Shown here piece by piece: positions 1 through 6,438 of a stretch of DNA of 39,200 bases; the stretch's first letter is position 1; every line of letters begins with the position of its first letter. Source of the stretch: Tychonema bourrellyi FEM_GT703 (lineage in GTDB: Bacteria; Cyanobacteriota; Cyanobacteriia; Cyanobacteriales; Microcoleaceae). The stretch is taken from positions 1-39,200 of the forward strand of contig NZ_NXIB02000016.1 of NCBI RefSeq assembly GCF_002412335.2, given 5' to 3'. The position numbers and the translations under genes were made by a program. The notes beneath the pieces were generated by a model. The model was given only the letters and a program-made list of their open reading frames with translations, made no database searches and had not been told where the DNA came from.

Positions 1-79
1 TTCAGGACGGCGATGTCTGATGGGTGAAACCCCTCAGACATTCGCCAACAGTCTCTTGAAATCGCTTCTACAAAAACGA

Positions 80-97
80 AGTCTGCCTCCGCAGACT
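80..97. repeat. Short palindromic repeat (7-bp arms)
   Basis: AGTCTGC and GCAGACT are separated by CTCC, giving a small perfect hairpin. I recall this string as a common interspersed repeat in filamentous cyanobacteria. The remaining DNA at 1-172 shows no gene and in particular no HicA-like frame next to the HicB-like gene. Confidence 0.5.
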
Positions 98-172
98 AAG
101 AGATGGATGGGGGTCTTTAATTAGGATTGGGTATGATCAAATCCCGGCGGGAGATTGAACCAAAAACTGGCA

Positions 173-415
173 TTAGGCAACAGACTCCACTTTCAAAATA
201 GCACCATCAAATTCTGGCAACTCGTGACCCATCGCAATGCCAAGCAACACCCATTCTTCTAGCACTTCTAATAATTCTGATCGACATTCTTCTAAGGTAC
301 TGCCTGTTGCCCATACTCCAGCAGCACCGGGAATTGACCCGTAAAAGCCGACCTGATCCTCAAGCATTTCATAATGTGCAGCTTGCATGGCATTTTGAAA
401 GTATTTCTGAATCAT
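173..415 (-). CDS. HicB-like antitoxin-family protein, orphan
   Basis: This 80-aa protein has the compact HicB-type fold pattern. A strand with aromatic residues is followed by a G-x-IPG-A-GVWATG stretch at about residues 24-38. Next come a T-LEECR-ELLE-LEEW helix (about 39-55) and a short hydrophobic C-terminus. HicB proteins normally neutralise the mRNA-cleaving HicA toxin and repress the operon. The start is supported by CAGGA placed seven bases before the ATG. No hicA-like frame lies immediately upstream (416-456) or downstream (1-172), so it is either a solitary HicB-like protein or its partner lies elsewhere. Unlike many HicB proteins it has no C-terminal DNA-binding domain. Family assignment is by pattern recognition; toxin-antitoxin activity is not shown. 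Confidence 0.7.
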   Translation of the reverse strand: MIQKYFQNAMQAAHYEMLEDQVGFYGSIPGAAGVWATGSTLEECRSELLEVLEEWVLLGIAMGHELPEFDGAILKVESVA

Positions 416-456
416 TTTTTTCCTGTAGGTTAAATCAAAAATGACTGCACGCTAAA

Positions 457-1245
457 TTAATCTCGCAATCCCCGATCGCGCAACCAGCCATCTGCCCAAA
501 TTGTATCAGCCTCTGACAGTGCTGGTATGACTTCCCAGTTGCGATAATCTATTTTGAGGTCATAACTTGCGATGTCGTAAATTTGAGTGAATAATTCCTG
601 CAAATTGATGATAGGTTCGATGTCGCCCGATCGCAATGGCAGAGGAAAAGCTGGCATCGGGTTCTGGACATTAAAAGCGTACAAATCTGCTTTGGGACGG
701 CGATTTCCCCGACACACTAAAATGCTATAGTGGCTTTCAATGTCATTGCCAATAACTGGCATTTTCCGGCCGCGCCGTAATAAATCTATTTCAATTAAAT
801 GAGTGCGACTAGATAAGATTTCTTCTCGCTTTTCCTCGTACATTTGTCGTCCTTTACCTGTGCGCTTATTGCTAGGCGAGAGTATTTCAATAACTGTAAT
901 TAATTCTTCGTTTCCCCTTTCTCTAATTTCTAAATAGCCTTCCCGAACCTGGTAGGGCATGGGAATATTTACTATCAAGGGTTGTGTTGGTCGCGCTGCA
1001 ACGGCTACGTTTGATGTTATTAATTCGGTCTTGGTTTTTGGCTGAATTACGTTTACATCAGGAATGCCTATTGATAAATTGTCGTCAGCCGTTTCATAAA
1101 TTCTCACTTCCAACGACACTAAATACTTAGGACGCAGTTGGGGAGACAAAAATCTAAAAATTTCACTAATTAGCAAGTGGTGTAGGGCAGGCCAGAGTTC
1201 TGGATGCTCTAAATACGGGTCCATACCGGGAAAGGGAGATGGCAT
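457..1245 (-). CDS. DUF4058 family protein
   Basis: This 262-aa protein opens with the MPSPFPGMDPYLE signature typical of DUF4058, a family abundant in cyanobacteria and of unknown function. An ILSPSNKR block lies near residues 120-130, and the C-terminal half carries the repeated acidic/hydrophobic pattern of the family. A longer reading to 1266 would need a TTG codon. The ATG at 1245 is preferred because it starts the family signature and has AAGGAG eight bases upstream. DUF4058 genes often occur near Uma2/DUF820 genes, two of which are in this window, but that association does not assign a function. The gene is intact. Confidence 0.85.
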   Translation of the reverse strand: MPSPFPGMDPYLEHPELWPALHHLLISEIFRFLSPQLRPKYLVSLEVRIYETADDNLSIGIPDVNVIQPKTKTELITSNVAVAARPTQPLIVNIPMPYQVREGYLEIRERGNEELITVIEILSPSNKRTGKGRQMYEEKREEILSSRTHLIEIDLLRRGRKMPVIGNDIESHYSILVCRGNRRPKADLYAFNVQNPMPAFPLPLRSGDIEPIINLQELFTQIYDIASYDLKIDYRNWEVIPALSEADTIWADGWLRDRGLRD

Positions 1246-1296
1246 TGATGTGACTCCTTGACTCAAGTCTATTTATAGTTTAGTTGAATATTTGTG

Positions 1297-1317
1297 GAAC
1301 AGGCATCTTGCCTGTTT
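1297..1317. repeat. AACAGGCA-type palindromic repeat, copy 1
   Basis: GAACAGGCA, a three-base loop and TGCCTGTTT form a small hairpin. The same core recurs at 6247, 16057, 16092, 24129, 29188, 29231 and 29274, some with paired changes in both arms. It lies in the gap between the DUF4058 gene and the regulator gene. Confidence 0.75.
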
Positions 1318-1377
1318 CTTGGGCGACTGTTAGGCGCTGACAGTTGGGGAGGTGGCGAATGAGATGCCAAGGTTGAA

Positions 1378-1459
1378 GTCGATCGCGATATGTCGATTGT
1401 TTTGGTATCATAGGAAAATCCTTCCCACTTTTGTGGGTGGTGAATGAAAGACGATCGCC
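1378..1459 (+). repeat. 82-bp direct repeat, upstream copy
   Basis: This segment aligns without gaps to 1747-1828, with about 60 of 82 positions identical by hand count. It starts at GTCGATCGC and ends at CGATCGCC. The two copies flank the XRE-type gene. The 210-bp minus-strand frame over this area has no recognisable protein signature and is treated as non-coding. Confidence 0.65.
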
Positions 1460-1532
1460 CTGCGACCTCAGAAATCAAGGGCGATCGTTGTATTTAACTT
1501 AAAGCTATGAGCATAGCTGTTGTCAAGCATAA

Positions 1533-1745
1533 ATGGGATTAATTCGGTTGCGAGTTCGAGAACTCGCCCAGGAGAAGGGTTGGACGCTTAAAGAAGTCTC
1601 TGACAGAACGGGAATTCCATACAGCACGGTTAAAAAATACGCCCAAGCTCCCAAAATGGCAACGGTGGACTACACGGCTTTGCAGAAACTTGCTGAAGTC
1701 TTCGATTTGATGATCGAAGATTTGGTGGAGGTTTTGGAAAATTAA
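1533..1745 (+). CDS. XRE/Cro-type helix-turn-helix regulator
   Basis: This 70-aa protein consists almost entirely of one helix-turn-helix domain: RLRVRELAQEKG, then TLKEVSDRTGIPYSTVKKYAQ (recognition helix at about residues 28-37), then TALQKLAEVFD. It ends in an acidic tail. Single-domain proteins of this kind in cyanobacteria are DNA-binding repressors or the antitoxin half of small modules. No partner gene is adjacent: the DUF4058 gene upstream is on the other strand, and the next gene starts about 190 bp downstream. No good Shine-Dalgarno sequence precedes the ATG. The gene sits exactly between two diverged 82-bp direct repeats, which suggests an ancient duplication. Confidence 0.8.
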   Translation: MGLIRLRVRELAQEKGWTLKEVSDRTGIPYSTVKKYAQAPKMATVDYTALQKLAEVFDLMIEDLVEVLEN

Positions 1746-1746
1746 G

Positions 1747-1828
1747 GTCGATCGCAATATGTCAATCGTGTTAATATGATCGGAAAATCCCGTCAAATGT
1801 TGTGGCTGATTGAAAAAAAGCGATCGCC
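1747..1828 (+). repeat. 82-bp direct repeat, downstream copy
   Basis: This is the downstream partner of 1378-1459. It begins one base after the stop codon of the regulator gene. Ungapped alignment over 82 positions, strongest at both ends, argues for a true duplicate rather than chance similarity. Confidence 0.65.
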
Positions 1829-1933
1829 CTTAATTGCATAAGTCACTGGCGATAGTTATACTTAGCACTTTTATTACAAGATCAGGATGTAGCATCTCTG
1901 TAATTTACTCTAGAGATAGTGGCAAAATAGCTT

Positions 1934-4690
1934 ATGTTAAACACAGCGAAACTTTTTGAAGAAAACCCAATTCAGGGAAATACTCAGGTGTTTTCAGCGG
2001 AAATTCCTGACTTATTTGGCAGCAAGTTCGATCCCCTAAATCCGACTAAAAACATGGGAGTCCGCGAAACCAATGTTTTATTTGATACCAACTCTGACTT
2101 GACTCAGAAACCAGAATTAGTGGCTGCTGCGACTGGTGGGGCGATCGACCTTTCTGAGCAATTCAGCAATTTCGGAACCCTGGAAACAACAGACAACAAT
2201 CTGAAATTCGATCGCAATCTCATATCCGAGCCAGATACCGACATTAAAGTTCAGCGAGACGAACTTACAGGCATGGATTTTGCGGTTAGCGAGACAGGCG
2301 AAAATCCAGAGCTATTTGCATCTAGAAATTCTTCCCCATTTCCTTCAGAAAACTGGGCTTTCGACTTTAAGAATTACACCATCGACCACCAAGGTTTAAA
2401 CACCCTAAACATCAAAGTTGGTTACGAATTAAAACCGGGAATTACCAAACAAGAATATCCTGATTTTGTGCCAATTTACAAAAGCATTGATAACTTCCTA
2501 GTTAACTACCCAAACGAAACAGATTTTTGGGAAATTCTTAACAAAAATCTGACTAAAAAAGTGCTAGATGAAAATCCGGTACTGACAGATATTATCCTGG
2601 AACTGGAGATTTTGCCAACAGATAGATTGCCCTACGATCGCGCTAGCACAGTTTTTCGCAGTCAATCAGGCAAAATCGAAGAAAATTTTGATTTTTCCTT
2701 CAAAGACTATGCAATCAATCACCAAGGATTAAACAAGCTAAATCTTGATGTCAATTACCAGTATAAGCCGGGAATTACCCAACCAGAATATCCCGATTTT
2801 GTGCCAATCTACAAAGGTATTGATAAGTTTTTAACCAACTATCCGAACGAAACAGATTTTTGGGAAATTGTCAATAAAAAATTGACCAAAGATATCCTGA
2901 ACGAAAATCCTGCGCTAGCCGGAATCAAAATTGATTTGAACGTTTTGCCAAGCCAAAGCTTACCCTACAACCGCACCAGCAAAGTTACTCGCACTCAACC
3001 CAGTAACCCTCAAGGAACTTTCCTAGTTGGCAATACTAGGGGAGATAATATACTGCGCTTTGATGGCAATACTGGCAATTTTATCGACGAATTTATTCCC
3101 GCAGCAAGTGGCGGTTTGTCCAAACCAGATACGGTCATCTTTGGACCCGATGGCAACGGGGATGGTAAGTCTGATATTTACATTGCTAGCGGTGACAAAC
3201 CAGGGAAATCGGGAGAAACGGGAGCATCTGCGGTATTGCGATATGACGGAATTACTGGTGCATTTATTGACAAATTTGTCGGCGACAATCCGAACACACT
3301 GACTGATGAAACAGGTGGATTGTCTCGCCCTTATGGTTTAGCTTTTGGTCCTGATGGTAATTTTTATGTCAGCAGTTTTTTGACTGACCAAATTCTCCGT
3401 TACAACGGCAAAACTGGGCAGTTTATTGATGTATTTGCTGCGGGGAATCAGCAAGCGGGAGGACTGAATGGCCCTAATGGTTTGGTATTCGCTCCTGATG
3501 GTAGTTTGTACGTGACAACTCAGGGGAGTGTTGCTCGAAATGGTCGGGCGGATTTTAGTGCGAATTTCCTCAGTCAGGTACTTCGTTATAACCTGGAAAC
3601 CAAGCAGTTTAGTATTTTTGCTTCCCCGGATGTTTCGCCCAGGAGTCAGGGATTTGTGAGTCTTTTGGGCCTGGCGATCGGACCGAATGATGGCGACCTT
3701 TATGTGAGCGATTTTGCTAATGATATCCGGCGTTACAAGTTGAAAACTGGGGAATTAGTCAAGACTTTATCTACTAATTATACTGAGACAGTCCCCAGTA
3801 GCAATTATGTAGGTAGTTTGGCGTTTTCGCCGATCGGCAATTTGTTTGCAGTTGGCTTTGACAACCGTGCTAATGCTAATTCTGCCGGTGCTATTTTGCG
3901 ATACAATGGCAAAACTGGCGACCCGCAGCCAATTGGTGGGAATATTGGTTCTAGTAACAATTCTATTTTTGTTCCTCCCGATAGTAAGTTAAAGCGTCCT
4001 GTGGGGATTACTTTCTTTCCTGCTGATAGTCAATTGACGGAAAAGTTTAATTTTACCTTGGCAAATTACCCGATCGATCATCAAGGGCTGAACAACCTAA
4101 ATATTGATGTAAATTACCAATACCAAAATGGGATTGAAAATTCTCAGTATCCCGATTTTGTGCCGATTTACAAGAGTCTTGAAAATCTTTTGGTGAACTA
4201 CCCCAATGAAACCGATTTTTGGGAAGTTGTGAATAAAAATGTGACGCAAAAAGTGATTGCGGAAAATCGGGCACTTGCGTCGGTGACAGTGGATCTGGAT
4301 ATTTTGCCGACGAACCGATTGCCTTACGATCGCAGCAGTACCGTTACTCGCACTCAAGATGGTAAGTTAGGTGAAGCCTGGGATTTCAAGTTTGCTAATT
4401 ACTCGATCGACCATCAGGGCTTAAACAACCTAAATATTGATGTCAAGTATCAGTACAAACCAGGAATTACAACTGCCGAATATCCCGATTTTGTGCCGAT
4501 TTACCGCAGTATTGACAATTTCTTGGCTAATTACCCCAATGAAACCGATTTTTGGGAAGTTGTGAATAAAAAATTGACAAAGAAGGTGCTAGCTGAAAAT
4601 CCGGCTTTGGATTCACTACAAATAGGCCTTGAGGTTTTGCCAACGAACCGATTACCCTATGAACGCAGTAGTATTGTGGCGATCGCATGA
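1934..4690 (+). CDS. Beta-propeller protein flanked by four ~105-aa repeat domains
   Basis: This is a 918-aa protein. Residues about 1-135 are low-similarity and polar. Residues about 139-245, 251-352, 703-805 and 814-918 are four copies of one domain, each with NY-I-HQGLN-LN, then YPDFVPIYK, YPNETDFWE and a closing LP-x-LPY-R strand. The order strand-helix-helix-strand is compatible with a T-fold-like unit, but that is my inference. Between the second and third copies, residues about 355-699 form a Vgb/NHL/SMP-30-like propeller with repeated LRY(N/D)GKTG and (F/G)PDGN-(F/L)YV blades. No signal peptide or membrane segment is visible. The start has no strong ribosome site. The stop overlaps the first ATG of the next open frame, but the true ndhM start lies 110 bp further on. 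Function unknown; a carbohydrate- or ligand-binding structural role is possible. Confidence 0.75.
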   Translation: MLNTAKLFEENPIQGNTQVFSAEIPDLFGSKFDPLNPTKNMGVRETNVLFDTNSDLTQKPELVAAATGGAIDLSEQFSNFGTLETTDNNLKFDRNLISEPDTDIKVQRDELTGMDFAVSETGENPELFASRNSSPFPSENWAFDFKNYTIDHQGLNTLNIKVGYELKPGITKQEYPDFVPIYKSIDNFLVNYPNETDFWEILNKNLTKKVLDENPVLTDIILELEILPTDRLPYDRASTVFRSQSGKIEENFDFSFKDYAINHQGLNKLNLDVNYQYKPGITQPEYPDFVPIYKGIDKFLTNYPNETDFWEIVNKKLTKDILNENPALAGIKIDLNVLPSQSLPYNRTSKVTRTQPSNPQGTFLVGNTRGDNILRFDGNTGNFIDEFIPAASGGLSKPDTVIFGPDGNGDGKSDIYIASGDKPGKSGETGASAVLRYDGITGAFIDKFVGDNPNTLTDETGGLSRPYGLAFGPDGNFYVSSFLTDQILRYNGKTGQFIDVFAAGNQQAGGLNGPNGLVFAPDGSLYVTTQGSVARNGRADFSANFLSQVLRYNLETKQFSIFASPDVSPRSQGFVSLLGLAIGPNDGDLYVSDFANDIRRYKLKTGELVKTLSTNYTETVPSSNYVGSLAFSPIGNLFAVGFDNRANANSAGAILRYNGKTGDPQPIGGNIGSSNNSIFVPPDSKLKRPVGITFFPADSQLTEKFNFTLANYPIDHQGLNNLNIDVNYQYQNGIENSQYPDFVPIYKSLENLLVNYPNETDFWEVVNKNVTQKVIAENRALASVTVDLDILPTNRLPYDRSSTVTRTQDGKLGEAWDFKFANYSIDHQGLNNLNIDVKYQYKPGITTAEYPDFVPIYRSIDNFLANYPNETDFWEVVNKKLTKKVLAENPALDSLQIGLEVLPTNRLPYERSSIVAIA

Positions 4691-4700
4691 TGGTACAGAT

Positions 4701-4746
4701 CCTTGACACTCCCCGGCGTGAACGCACGGGGATTCTTTGTTCAAGG
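4701..4746. mobile_element. IS200/IS605-type end hairpin (solitary)
   Basis: CCTTGA and TCAAGG form the outer arms. Inside, CCCCGGCG pairs with CGC-A-CGGGG (4711-4731) around a TGAA loop. This TTGACACTCCCCGG... hairpin is, from memory, the standard end structure of cyanobacterial IS200/IS605 elements that carry tnpB. No transposase frame is next to it, so it looks like a solo end or remnant. It lies between the 918-aa gene and ndhM, where it may also end upstream transcription or shape the ndhM leader. Confidence 0.6.
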
Positions 4747-4800
4747 TCTTTGAGCCATTACAATAAACTCAGCAAAAAAATCTTTACAGATCAAGAACTT

Positions 4801-5145
4801 ATGCAGCTCAAGTCCACAACCCGCCATATTCGCATATATACCGCCATCCTCGAAGACAACGAACTGGTACCCAGCAACGATCTTTTGACGATCGACATTG
4901 ACCCAGATAATGAACTCAACTGGAACGATGAGTCAGTTAAACAGGTGTATGCCAAATTCGACGAACTCGTAGACTCCTACGAGGGCGAAGATTTGACGGA
5001 GTACAATCTCCGTCGCATTGGTTCGGAATTGGAGCATTTGGTGCGATCGTTCTTACAGAAAGGTCAAATTAGCTATAACCTCAACAGCCGCGCTGTCAAC
5101 TACAGCATGGGATTGCCTAGAGTTGACGCGAAAATTCACCTGTAA
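4801..5145 (+). CDS. ndhM: NAD(P)H-quinone oxidoreductase subunit M
   Basis: This 114-aa protein is the NdhM subunit of cyanobacterial NDH-1, the thylakoid complex for cyclic electron flow and respiration. NdhM is an oxygenic-phototroph-specific subunit located near the peripheral arm. The opening KSTTRHIRIYTA, the DPDNELNWN block, EDLTEYNLRRIGSELEH and NLNSRAVNYSMGLP near the C-terminus match the family closely. The open frame extends back to 4687, but the extra 38 residues are a read-through of the transposon-type hairpin, so the ATG at 4801 (MQLKSTTRHIR) is the start. The ribosome site is weak. Its promoter must lie in the 110-bp hairpin-containing spacer or inside the upstream gene. Confidence 0.95.
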   Translation: MQLKSTTRHIRIYTAILEDNELVPSNDLLTIDIDPDNELNWNDESVKQVYAKFDELVDSYEGEDLTEYNLRRIGSELEHLVRSFLQKGQISYNLNSRAVNYSMGLPRVDAKIHL

Positions 5146-5236
5146 GGGCGATCGGGAGATGGGGCGATGGGGCAGGGCTGTTTCATTCTCACCAAAAAAG
5201 TCAAATGATGGGGGGAGAGGGGGAGAAGGAGAGGGG

Positions 5237-5433
5237 CATTGGTGTCAACTTAACGTCAAACCCAGTCAGAGACTGCTGTTTGACTATTAAGCCTAGATCC
5301 CCCCTAGCCCCCCTTAAGAAGGGGGGGACAAGAGTCCGATCAAAGTCCCCCTTCTTAAGGGGGATTTAGGGGGATCTAGACTTGGCTATGAACGAGAGAT
5401 ACCAAGGCTTTCAGGCTTAAGTTGACACCTATG
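5237..5433 (+). mobile_element. MITE-like element, copy A (197 bp)
   Basis: The ends are CATTGGTGTCAACTTAA and its near-perfect inverse TTAAGTTGACACCTATG. The middle is a long palindrome of GATCCCCCCTAG-type and CCCCCTT/AAGGGGG blocks. A 199-bp relative in the opposite orientation lies at 26933-27131. No open frame is inside. It interrupts a GGGAGAAGGAGAG tandem run. Confidence 0.7.
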
Positions 5434-5550
5434 GGAGAGGGGGAGAAGGAGAGGGGGAGAAGGAGAGGGGGAGAAGGGAATCGGAGGGATGACTGAAAAG
5501 CTTAAAAATTTATCGTTCTAGGGGTTCTGGCGATCGCCCCATATCCCCCT

Positions 5551-5660
5551 CTCCTCATCTCCCGCTCTCCTCATCTCCCGCTCTCCTCATCTCCCGCTCT
5601 CCTCATCTCCCCCTCTCCCCATCTCCCCCTCTCCTCATCTCCCCCTCTCCTCATCTCCCC
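5551..5660 (+). repeat. C-rich 16-bp tandem array
   Basis: The unit CTCCTCATCTCCCGCT repeats about three times and decays into CCCCTCTCCTCATCT variants. Similar pyrimidine tracts occur at 35227-35335 and at the right edge of the window (39175-39200). Confidence 0.7.
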
Positions 5661-5708
5661 ATCAACCGAGAATGAAACAGCCCTGGGGGAGATGGGGAGA
5701 AGCTGGTT

Positions 5709-6023
5709 TTATGATTCTTCCTGTTTCCTGCTTCTTTCTTCCTTGTCCTCCACCTCCTCAGCATCAACTGAAGAGTTGGGATCGCGCGATCGCTGCAAAA
5801 ACTGTTTCACCGCAACTTGGCGGTTAGCCATAAAGTGACCCCAAGCGCCCGGAAACACCTGATCGAGCGTTTCCACTAGCGCCCAAACCTCAAGATTCAT
5901 CACTTTGTAGTAATGACCGTGAGAATGCTTAATCCTGGTCAGCATTTCGTCTACCTCAACTGCGGCCGGAAGTTTCGGGTCGGGAAAATTTTCTGGAAAG
6001 GCGCTGGATTCCTGTTGGGGCAT
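5709..6023 (-). CDS. Conserved hypothetical cyanobacterial protein
   Basis: This 104-aa acidic protein has a well-formed central segment, about residues 22-75: EVDEMLTRIKHSHGHYYKVMNLEVWALVE and then a helix with FPGAWGHFMANRQ. The tail is highly charged (DAEEVEDKEERSRKQEES). I recall this type of small protein as widespread in cyanobacteria, but I cannot name a function. There is no signal peptide or membrane helix. No Shine-Dalgarno sequence is visible before the ATG. Neighbours give no hint; it stands alone on the minus strand between the repeat block and the phosphatase gene. Confidence 0.65.
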   Translation of the reverse strand: MPQQESSAFPENFPDPKLPAAVEVDEMLTRIKHSHGHYYKVMNLEVWALVETLDQVFPGAWGHFMANRQVAVKQFLQRSRDPNSSVDAEEVEDKEERSRKQEES

Positions 6024-6223
6024 GGCTAAATACTCAACAATTTGGAGAGGCGGGTGACATTAAACTTTACTTGGGAAATTGGGGCTCGATGCACTGAGCG
6101 CCCGATCGAGCCAACGCAGAATTGATATTTTGATTCCCGTAGGCTGAGTTAATTTCTATGAATCTGCATCTTACCATCAGACTCAGTGTAATATCTCAGT
6201 TCCCTTGAGCGCTGAAATTTATT

Positions 6224-6292
6224 AGACATCTCCCATAATTATTGTGGAACAGGCATCCTGCCTGTTCTTGACAAGCTTTTTGGGAGATGTCT
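6224..6292. repeat. Nested palindromic element with AACAGGCA core
   Basis: AGACATCTCCCA (6224-6235) and TGGGAGATGTCT (6281-6292) are perfect 12-bp inverted arms around an inner GAACAGGCA/TGCCTGTTC hairpin at 6247-6267. It lies in the 415-bp gap before the phosphatase gene. The rest of that gap (6024-6438) holds no gene that I can support. Confidence 0.7.
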
Positions 6293-6438
6293 ATTGGAAA
6301 ATTGGCATGGTGCCGAATCATGTTAACACTGTGTTTTAGCGTGGTAAAATACGACTTGTCAGTATTAAGACACCCGTCCAGGTTCAAGCGCTAAAATAGT
6401 TCAGATCAGCACTGGGCCCAAAGGCGTCTAGGAACCTT

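Larger units (their letters stand above)
5173..5685. repeat. Region bounded by 18-bp perfect inverted repeats
   Basis: CAGGGCTGTTTCATTCTC at 5173-5190 is the exact reverse complement of 5668-5685. Between them lie G-rich GGGAGAAGGAGAG runs, a MITE-like element (5237-5433) and a C-rich 16-bp tandem array (5551-5660) complementary in style to the G-rich runs. No gene is seen between 5146 and 5708. Confidence 0.6.

Noticed and set aside
1269-1478. 69-codon minus-strand frame upstream of DUF4058
   Set aside because: It translates a palindromic repeat and part of the 82-bp direct repeat, with no protein signature.
4687-4800. 38-codon N-terminal extension of NdhM, overlapping the upstream stop as ATGA
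   Set aside because: The extension translates the transposon-type hairpin, and family proteins begin at the K-STTRHIRIYTA segment, matching the ATG at 4801.
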